This document shows positions 59,501 to 64,000 of a DNA stretch of 64,000 nt, piece by piece. The notes under the pieces were generated by a model that saw only the letters and a program-made list of their open reading frames with translations, searched no databases and was not told where the DNA came from. The DNA is taken from NCBI GenBank assembly GCA_017618715.1, contig JAFZTS010000031.1:1-64000 (forward strand). Direction: 5' to 3'. The first letter of the stretch is position 1. Each line of letters opens with the position of its first letter. A program made the position numbers and the translations under genes. Source of the DNA: Bacteroidales bacterium. GTDB taxonomy: Bacteria; Bacteroidota; Bacteroidia; Bacteroidales; UBA3663.

Positions 59501-62069
59501 TGACATCGCCAATATATGCCTCAGCATGTCCGCCGATACGGGCGTTACAAGCACCAGCGATGGCATCGTAGGCTGTTCCGCCTATAAGGTTGAGGGTGGT
59601 ATTGCCAGTCAATGGACCTTCAAAGCCACCACCATAGATTTTGCCGACATTACCAGCCAGGAGATTGACCGTGGCGTTATAAGAATCGGTTACAGCCCCT
59701 GTGCGAACACCGTCATCATCTCGTGTCAATTTGCCCACGACACCCATCTCGCCACCGCCGAATACCTTCACGATGTTGACATCGGCAGCATCGTTTGAGT
59801 TAAGGTTGATTTCGGTGTTGCCCCAAATCTCTGACTCTTCACCATAGCCGGCACCGAAGATGCTGAGCGCAGTATTGAAGACATCCTCACGATGATCGAC
59901 CAACGTCTGGGTAATTGTTCCATCTGAGATGGCTGTTGCCACATTCTCGGAGATGGCATTCTGCCTCAAGTTGATTTGTACGTCACCATTGATAAATCCA
60001 CTGCTGTAGCAGCCACCGTAAATCTTGCCATCAACCAAAAAACCATTCGTGTCAGTATTCCAATTGGCGTAACTGAATGTATGGTTGGTTGCGTCGTATT
60101 CTATCCTTTTGGGTTCAAGCTTCAAGCCATCGATGTTGAGGATCACCTTGGGGCTATTGTCTGAAGCATTTCCTGTGAGACCGCCCATGTGGAAAGCATT
60201 GTTGCTTGTCTGTGCCACATTGGCATTGTTGCAACCGCCTACCAGCTTTTCGAAGATGACGAGATTATTGATGAACCCCATATTGAAAGACCTTCCTGCA
60301 GACATGCTGCCAATGTTTCCTCCGAAATAAAGAGAACCTACCTTGGCGCTATGCTCTTCATAATCATCGTCGAAAGTGACCGTCGGTATGATGGCTACTT
60401 CCACACCTCTCATATATTCTTCGAAGTCGGCTGTTGTGGTAAGATCCATCTGACTGAAGTCGGGGGAAGACTCTTTGTACTTGGCAAGGATATCGGTATC
60501 TGTCCAAGCATTATTCTTCTTTTCGTGAACTTGGCCAGTAATCATATTCTCACCATTACTGCCGAGGAACATCGAACGGGCCACGACATAGGAACCAATC
60601 TTCAGATTGGCCGAAGCATCGGTCAGCTCTCCTCCAATCTTGCGAAGGGTAGCACTGTTGCCACCGCAATAGAGTGCGCCACCGATATAGGTGGGATTGC
60701 TTTCGCTCTCTCCCTTTACATGGATTAATGTGCTCTCTACATTCGGACGATGTTGACTAAGGGCTGCTGCAGAAGATAATGAGCCGGGGTTGTAATAGAA
60801 ATCTCCCCAGAATGAATCATCTTTCAAATTTGCATTGTCGGTATAGGCATACGAACCGTTACCACCACCATAGACATCGCCGATGATGCTGTTGTGAATT
60901 TCCACTTGGGTGCCAAGATATACCTTTCCGGAGATATCGTTGCCACCATAGACATTGGTGATCCTACCACCGGTGATAAGCACACGGGCTGCATAAGAAG
61001 CCTCGAAGGTTGCAACCGTTGGGCCTTCTTGTAGGCCGTTGGCATCTACATCCTCCGTGCCAAGTAAGGAAGAACCATTACCATTGCCCGGATTGACATC
61101 GGCCATACGGCAACCGCCATAGACGTTGTTGATGATCATGTCATCACCCGAGATGGCGAGCAGAATACCATTGGGATAGGTCATGCCGCCGGCATTGCCG
61201 CCGGAATAGAGGTTGTCGATGGTGCCTTTCGTCAGATGCCAGGTAGGACGGATGGCCATATTGACCTTGTTGTTGCCGCCGAAAACGCGGTTGAACTGAT
61301 AGGCGGGCTTATTGTCGGTGAACCATTCATCCAACCACCCATATGTCTCAAGGACAATCTTTTCACTATCGGAAAGAGCTGTGAAGGAATCGAGATCGGT
61401 CAGGTTGTTAAGGGTGATGTCTGTTTGGGTGTTGACTGTCGCCTTGTTTCCACCTCCGAATACTTGTCCGAAAGCACCAGATTGCAGATCGATAGCCACT
61501 TCGGCAATATCAGGCTCGGTAAATGCTGAGGTAGAAGTGGCAATAACATCGTCTCCGGACTTAACCTGATAAACTCCATCAACGGGCTCTGTTCCATAAG
61601 TATAATCACCATTGCCGCCACCAAATAACCTGGCGATGTAAATGGGCTTGGCTGAATAAGAAGCGTCATAGGTCGTCTTTACCTTCGCGCCGCCCTTTAC
61701 TTCACCGGCTATATCATTGCCTCCATAGACATTGCCAATGATGATTCGGTTGGTCGAGGTGGTGCCGTCGATTGTAACCGTCGAATTACCGTACACACCA
61801 GCCATACGTCCGCCGCCGAACACATTCTTGATCTCTCCACTGCGGATGATGACCGAAGTCCTGTCATCGGTAGTGTTTTCCTTGTCAAAAGTGTATTCCG
61901 ACTGCTCGGTTCCGACCTCACCCTGGTTGCCGCCACCATAGACATTGCCGCCGATGGAAATCTTCACCTGGGCAGTCGCTGGGGTAACGGCAGAGGTGAG
62001 GAGCAGCAAGAGCAAAAGGTTCTTGCAGCCCTTCAAAGCTTGATATGTAGATGATAGTATTCTTATCAT
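50598..62069 (-). CDS. Giant secreted GGGN-repeat protein (3823 residues) with C-terminal sorting-like domain
   Basis: The signal peptide covers about 1-34. Residues about 38-1740 hold roughly 37 repeats of [VIL][YF]GGGN type followed by a strand like AxVxGxTxVxI (VYGGGNQGEVG, VFGGGEMGVVG, VYGGGWRGSVGY). From about 1650 to 2650 another module recurs, of the form [VI]x-VxGxxYxAGxxISxxxYNxL (for example VTVNGTTYYPGQGITVDTYN and VGGTMYNAGKKVSESVYNDL). A GLUG-like segment lies near 2970-3010 (SGEFHGNGHTLSGM). The last 80 residues (GLYIYAKQGKIIVES, VRILTPMGINVASFTI, GVYTVNRNKIFVK) look like the beta-sandwich sorting domain of type IX secretion cargo. The gene lies 40 nt downstream of the fimbrillin-like lipoprotein gene, so the locus is probably one operon. 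Function unknown; a surface adhesin is the best guess. Confidence 0.88.
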   Translation of the reverse strand: MIRILSSTYQALKGCKNLLLLLLLTSAVTPATAQVKISIGGNVYGGGNQGEVGTEQSEYTFDKENTTDDRTSVIIRSGEIKNVFGGGRMAGVYGNSTVTIDGTTSTNRIIIGNVYGGNDIAGEVKGGAKVKTTYDASYSAKPIYIARLFGGGNGDYTYGTEPVDGVYQVKSGDDVIATSTSAFTEPDIAEVAIDLQSGAFGQVFGGGNKATVNTQTDITLNNLTDLDSFTALSDSEKIVLETYGWLDEWFTDNKPAYQFNRVFGGNNKVNMAIRPTWHLTKGTIDNLYSGGNAGGMTYPNGILLAISGDDMIINNVYGGCRMADVNPGNGNGSSLLGTEDVDANGLQEGPTVATFEASYAARVLITGGRITNVYGGNDISGKVYLGTQVEIHNSIIGDVYGGGNGSYAYTDNANLKDDSFWGDFYYNPGSLSSAAALSQHRPNVESTLIHVKGESESNPTYIGGALYCGGNSATLRKIGGELTDASANLKIGSYVVARSMFLGSNGENMITGQVHEKKNNAWTDTDILAKYKESSPDFSQMDLTTTADFEEYMRGVEVAIIPTVTFDDDYEEHSAKVGSLYFGGNIGSMSAGRSFNMGFINNLVIFEKLVGGCNNANVAQTSNNAFHMGGLTGNASDNSPKVILNIDGLKLEPKRIEYDATNHTFSYANWNTDTNGFLVDGKIYGGCYSSGFINGDVQINLRQNAISENVATAISDGTITQTLVDHREDVFNTALSIFGAGYGEESEIWGNTEINLNSNDAADVNIVKVFGGGEMGVVGKLTRDDDGVRTGAVTDSYNATVNLLAGNVGKIYGGGFEGPLTGNTTLNLIGGTAYDAIAGACNARIGGHAEAYIGDVSKTTYPTITNNVYGGNDFGGKIESSYDFSEKLTTGETPYDEDVLSASTYVEYNKGKVNYIFGGAKASYNYSIDPYLTKVGTIDQTSKLPENAPTINNAFVHFKPGQYANNAVARVYGGGQGYAGRSKDAPIFWQDQCQNQSYVLINTTDTVTFLKTLVFGSGDASGLGMDITVDAAHANSTGVTAAAVVDLISGKFDKVFGGSYQAGVTRRTIVNVPEESTISIASSLFAGAYGSKNEFPCDVFEGNVNFSSENARVHYIYGGNNDYRRTLYGKVNINSPVRYYSNEYGLTYGTVYGGGYGQNSWSQYTEVNLNDGAMVYEVYGGGYGGDVLNKASVGQMASQNSDWVFTLGNRYTADADETDVTASSSNIYDFGGLTNPIASGNQLATDYRLRHPQFDTKHNTNVHIYQGATIREYCYAGGYGQVLADNSTTATVSGSTYIDLLGGTVGKDMYAAGTTGAVEDKYKLGNNSFIASANVYVRGGTVRNVYGGGWRGSVGYSSYGNWKIENVDKVATPSAIWNDESNDIPGESNVVIGLLDANDFYAGVPAIKRSAYGGGEGGAIYGTANVYVYNGYVGYTYEDSTYEEKLDDETAHDGIGKNDLDEAGNVFGGGYVANSYVDYSNLYMYGGTVRNSLYGGGEIGPIGRGTVKGQEAGQALISKDGETHIYMYKGTVKRNVFGGGRGFDSWNSNGWMTEEEKRTIDLSSKGFIFGTTDVNIHGGEIGTAVGLADGYGNVFGGGNIGYVYSGHGTKSGKRGDGDKEGYYYDSDDNLTEDCRVNVKVYAEATAAVTINGHSYAASDFITNEDLNTLTNGSSEWSRIDQTGITIHNAIFAGGNVSVGSSSVFAFANTIYGNATASVIDCYSRDLISVGGDGVGGIYGDGNLTFVDGYRELNITNYGTDYFALPKVLNASTQAQYDALTPRQKAFYVTRYIFDGNYDGGTGDAAYLMYQKGDVVLNDVYEQFNDTQKSHWTASMSVINEGRYINTVQRCDFCGIRGSRLVLRGAMDRAQDKNEADYTNYTINRVGELSLNQNNQNGATHGCYFGIYNVVKLLGGVTSDVKFKSVRTTDTDKPDDAADGSTTYFDWKKARITAPNRNNGTSPNKITLASGVFLEIVKSVDENGDKTYGPITGVVQLDLLNVATGEGGGYVYAENIHGEAQYDPDKNFASVLADANKGYVVTNKAYTYSPASSSDKMETSGNFIHPLKQIVDDCFPTANNFSPEATKSPAHYWYIRGEFFVYEQLISAYTGSAETYSSEITLPLTMSAQGNGKIRLLNVLPGLYTDPSTIGNFIYNDDPELATSDSLRISFATAEKAFGQNDPISYWDWYMASNVDKAKFLLKTYVCREEVTVNGTTYYPGQGITVDTYNSLANYVVENEDGETVSAQSFFNVTNGIGNYKTTGFLLTVDLTNPGKWNDYYTLADANEPVNHKLTTAEFNGLTDSEKANYIKSATLHCIEGGTFGQYYFEQDAVTSKGVYDMQTSDVVSGTDSIQASFKKAYVAKEDCEITIGGTTRTYLANSPISAETLSSISTEDQAHFENAYICVTTVLVSEGNYHVLNELVGETEYSGMDADIQSKFQPAYYCTSAGYWGGKHYIAGKNYQGLDYCQLHEGEREHFTFNFDALELLGNDYIPYDQTGIAGLTNAGANLNNNVIYYDYHTGTNVPENSRIYSKPAFIDYTATVPDEGYSYTGSIFVDGGTEIALTPSTQLDQDQFVKLPNDRQYYAYFGLNDDDKQSDGNYRTYIVTTTFDVGGTMYNAGKKVSESVYNDLGETLQRNLQEVIITPTQYSTTIDGKFYYCIEAYKLGDKDQYIKDYSSNPITALDGTYAIGDSVPVGTILTYNEITTNTVNYQHGLEITGDLPIEEASLYVPVTADFEDMQEDRYVTVIYEYTYSESDDAGVNYETRVEKHIINIRLKFLSGAPIIGKIREPDIVLPLETISFAEPIVEEGAFPVLTGGWQIFSTEEQAKKHRNGRDYLNKTEPMYFYQDMYWVAYYAETRLGRTFSNPVPVHVANYQRMTDVINDEHHMYINHKDLKRDPKIYISDALVENQEYNELDALHEVFALANSDYGTIDGTDNNGRTITGAYGLDFILTNDVAPTRTWTSIGDNDHCFSGEFHGNGHTLSGMQASLFGNLCGNVFNTGVMGSFTSGGIADTGDGHVENCWVWTTGTPDTEKYAVFGNPTNLNYVVNCYYQQEDDQETKFKADNTGAITPRSASDFVNGSVAYDLNSYYLEARYNLFTAEANVSNNPVINHCIFRKADGTLVIENVLDEEGHIVLDENDNVVTQPAPFSLKYTSDYAWHPSWVKPDEYRSYVERFIEDGDFRFANGLKPRTDQRYSSDFGYYIPVYPDDYIFFGQKLSYGLYEDIDHDNHPMAAVKDYAKKDGDVIDNSRHLLLTTDTETENRIYRAPAYFQNGVYGESAIFNATAAFAESYTTDGATYYPHQNMTAIDFTGSNGDTHGITTICSNTEEIQDKVAGIGNDFTDKAEGYHPLLDFERLDNIKVSGLTQNLLAYAPAPDTETNAKTNNVIIDYFDDPEYSENEDGYRTVAVQNADDVHGHAVQKISNSDYSDDNVLFTSITDHLLVDKQDFNAPMAYTFAEETKTNPGKRMWYQRVPDTYVDLSTGWEGISIPFSAELVTTQTKGELTHFYEGSTNGHEYWLRTFDGIKARNTTVQVDTAQFVYLGEGPYTKEYTNTFLWDYYYSKDPEAANMAGQDANTDEYQKEDDARTYYSEEREYSNYPYSAAGTPYIIGFPGVTYYEFDLSGTFVPANTYNEIARLDKQTITFASMTGATIEVSDDELASGKASEDQYGYTFTPNYLSKDIDAGAYILKSDGSAYKKTANATAGIPFRPFFTASSSGGAPKRGLPEEIVFSNTTGIGEITPSSGDLSDGLYIYAKQGKIIVESHRKTIATVRILTPMGINVASFTIEPGQTVSTPINTAGVYTVNRNKIFVK

Positions 62070-62109
62070 ATTTTTTCCGCTATAGACTCCCTCTTTTGTG
62101 GGATTTAAC

Positions 62110-63270
62110 TTATTCCGTCGTCAACTCAATCGTCGGATTGTCGAGATCGGGTTCGGAGAGCACGTAGAGATAAGTAGGTAATATAGTGAATTTCACCGTG
62201 CGCTTTTGACCTCGTGAGATGTTTGTCTCCCTGAAGTTAAGTTTGTTGTCTGCTTTGCATCCTTTTCTCACCAGATCGCCTTTACGGTTATAGACGTCGT
62301 AGTATGACGTGACGACAATCTGATTGGGCATTCCTGGCAAATAGAAGCCTGGAACACCGAGATACCCTTCGAGGATGTTGGGAATGGATTCAGCTTCGGT
62401 CTCTGTTTTGTCATAGATGACAGCAGTACCGCTGGCCTCTGATGTTTCGGTGTCACTGATTGAATAGATGGCATTATTGTCGCCATCGATAGTGACTGTA
62501 AGGTTGTGTTTCTTTGATCCGGTGGCGGAAATTTCCACTTTGCGGAGTTTGATCTGGCGTAATGTGCTGTAGAAGGTCTCGAGCGAATATTCGAGGTCAA
62601 CACAGGAATAAAGGTGATCGAGCAGGAGATAGATGTAGTTACTGCCTTTAGCCTTCCCGGTATAGGAGAATGATCCGAGTTCGACGCTTCCTGTAGTCGA
62701 ACTGTTCGTGATGGGACTATCGAATCCTTTCACTCCCGTGATGATGCAAACATCGGCGGGGGTTACTGCATCGAGGTTGTTGAGCGAGATAACAGCCTTG
62801 TTCTCGTAGCTGCCGCTGTTTTTAGCGATGCTGGAAGAAAGACTTGCAGGCATGAATCCATAAACATAGTAGTTTGTGCCTTGCTTCACGGTGACATTGG
62901 AGGACCATCCTGTCTTGGTGATTACTCCATTATCCGTTTTTTCGACAGCATCTTTATTGAAGGTGAAATCACCTTCTGAACTTACTGCATCATTTGCGAT
63001 AAGATAGGCATGAATGGTAGCATATTGTGAACTGGCCTGGGGGTAGAGATCACTGTAAACGCTATAATTGTCCGGTAGAGTGATGGCACGTGTCGAGTTC
63101 TGGCCTTCTTCGACGAGAGAATGGGAGAAGGGGATGAGTTGGAGGGTATCCGAATCGTTCCCCAAGTCCGACACCTCGTCGGAGCAAGCTGTCAGGCAGA
63201 GTGTTATCGTGCTCGCCATCAAGAAAGCCTTGATGGCTGACGGATAAATATGTTTTGCGTTGAGTGACAT
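62110..63270 (-). CDS. Fimbrillin-family lipoprotein
   Basis: This 386-residue protein has a lipobox LTAC ending at Cys29. The mature sequence has the two-domain beta-sandwich pattern of Bacteroidales fimbrillins (Mfa-like/FimA superfamily). Markers are an Arg in GQNSTRAITL near the N terminus (a possible gingipain-like processing point), YYVYGFMPAS, the central LLLDHLYSCVDLEYSL and the C-terminal strand segment PTYLYVLSEPDLDNPTIELT. Such lipoproteins are trimmed after export and assemble by strand exchange or anchor fimbriae. It sits between another fimbrillin-like gene and the giant-protein genes, which suggests a fibre plus large adhesin system. Confidence 0.82.
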   Translation of the reverse strand: MSLNAKHIYPSAIKAFLMASTITLCLTACSDEVSDLGNDSDTLQLIPFSHSLVEEGQNSTRAITLPDNYSVYSDLYPQASSQYATIHAYLIANDAVSSEGDFTFNKDAVEKTDNGVITKTGWSSNVTVKQGTNYYVYGFMPASLSSSIAKNSGSYENKAVISLNNLDAVTPADVCIITGVKGFDSPITNSSTTGSVELGSFSYTGKAKGSNYIYLLLDHLYSCVDLEYSLETFYSTLRQIKLRKVEISATGSKKHNLTVTIDGDNNAIYSISDTETSEASGTAVIYDKTETEAESIPNILEGYLGVPGFYLPGMPNQIVVTSYYDVYNRKGDLVRKGCKADNKLNFRETNISRGQKRTVKFTILPTYLYVLSEPDLDNPTIELTTE

Positions 63271-63323
63271 GTTGTGATTGTTTTTCTTCTAACAATTCGT
63301 CCTTAAGCGTCGTTATAAGAATT

Positions 63324-64000
63324 CTACCAGTTGTAAACGGGATGGTAGTCGGTTCCCGCTTCTTCCCAGTTTTTGATGCCTACCTGCACTTCATCGAAGA
63401 CAAGGCCGCCACCATCAAGGATCTTGAACTTATAGGTGTATTCGTAGCCTACCTTCCAGTCCATGTATTCGCCAGGTACGTAGGTGGTCTTTGTTTCTCC
63501 GTCCACATTGACGGACATGGTATAAGTATCCTGGGTCGCCGGCAGGACAGTGTACCAGGTAAGGTGGGCAGGATCGCTATCCGTGCCTTCCCAATAGTCT
63601 TGGGTAATGGCTGTAAGGTAACCGTTCGGTACGGCAGAAATGCTTTCGGTTGTTTCTGTCCCGGAGAGGGGATAAGTGGCGGTCACGGTGCCCTTCTGCG
63701 GAATTCGCTTTGTGGCATCGGTGGGTTTGAAACTGATATCTGACAGCGAAGAATGTTGCATCTGGACGCCTTCGGCAAAAGTGAAAATGACGCGTACACG
63801 GGCAAAAGGCTTGAGGAACTCGAGGATGACAGGGTTCCCAAACTGCTTATCGGGATAGATGGTCGTGTTGCCGGTGCTGAACCATAGTCTTGTGAAATAA
63901 GGAGCGGCGGCGATAGTTGCATCGGAGGAGGCATCGACGGTGGCAGAGAGGGTGACAGGTGTACTATTGGCATTCGCCGTAACGGGAACGATACTTGTCG
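63324..64000 (-). CDS. Fimbrillin-family protein, C-terminal part (5' end outside window)
   Basis: The frame is open from the window edge to a TAG at 63324-63326, about 224 residues. The segment NPVILEFLKPFARVRVIFTF is the typical fimbrillin beta-strand where the second domain starts. The end (YTYKFKILDGGGLVFDEVQV, then GIKNWEEAG) matches the C-terminal strands of Mfa-like fimbrillins. An internal ATG at 63761 is not the start, since the family similarity continues upstream of it. It lies 53 nt upstream of the fimbrillin lipoprotein gene, probably in the same operon. Confidence 0.82.
   Translation of the reverse strand, partial: TSIVPVTANANSTPVTLSATVDASSDATIAAAPYFTRLWFSTGNTTIYPDKQFGNPVILEFLKPFARVRVIFTFAEGVQMQHSSLSDISFKPTDATKRIPQKGTVTATYPLSGTETTESISAVPNGYLTAITQDYWEGTDSDPAHLTWYTVLPATQDTYTMSVNVDGETKTTYVPGEYMDWKVGYEYTYKFKILDGGGLVFDEVQVGIKNWEEAGTDYHPVYNW

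Overview
The window looks like chromosome from a Bacteroidales bacterium, most likely a Prevotella-type member of the Prevotellaceae; this is inferred from content because no rRNA is present. The evidence is: promoters of the Bacteroidota form TTTG-N20-TAnnTTTG in front of many genes; generally weak or absent Shine-Dalgarno sequences; the Bacteroidota-type pyrF; a recF/DUF721 pair; a TonB-dependent receptor with a carboxypeptidase-regulatory-like domain; DUF4842 and fimbrillin-family lipoproteins; and a giant surface protein whose C terminus resembles a type IX secretion sorting domain.

Layout. 1-5.7 kb: the tail of a truncated gene (methyltransferase-like end), a helical alanine/lysine-rich lipoprotein, a second lipoprotein, an outer-membrane protein and a 908-residue DUF4842 lipoprotein. 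5.7-25 kb: housekeeping. On the minus strand rpmH, ravA, viaA and pyrF are codirectional. efp and radC lie on the plus strand. A minus-strand group runs NUDIX, mtaB, pectinesterase fused to a DUF1460 domain. On the plus strand are an inositol-monophosphatase-family gene broken by a frameshift, trpS and a small membrane protein. A minus-strand group runs recF, DUF721 (DciA-like), TonB receptor, ABC-F ATPase, membrane protein; a TPR protein gene and ribH follow on the plus strand. 25-35 kb: tRNA-Gly(CCC), a decayed tyrosine integrase, then two FtsX/MacB-type permeases, one with its ATPase. Between the permeases sit a structured-RNA candidate, a small secreted protein and a hipBA toxin-antitoxin pair. 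35-45 kb: L,D-transpeptidase, lipoprotein esterase, NhaD-type antiporter, lepA, a GH2 glycosidase, a secreted hypothetical protein and a small membrane protein. 45-64 kb: a minus-strand surface locus with a partial fimbrillin-family protein, a fimbrillin-like lipoprotein, a 3823-residue protein and a 1757-residue protein. Both giant proteins are built on a repeated [VI][YF]GGGN motif.

The signals I find most worth attention are: (1) a 143-nt multi-hairpin element at 28611-28753 closed by a perfect 11-bp helix, behind its own promoter; (2) a pair of 17-bp TGTC-N9-GACA elements with identical 23-bp spacing in front of both permease genes; (3) ten in-register 42-bp repeats with a palindromic core at 44859-45262, abutting the stop codon of the 1757-residue gene; (4) short 9-, 10- and 13-bp repeat arrays that recur at or near stop codons between codirectional genes; and (5) the two giant GGGN-repeat proteins next to fimbrillin-like genes, which may be an undescribed surface adhesin system.

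All functional statements rest on reading motifs by eye. No database search or folding calculation was run.
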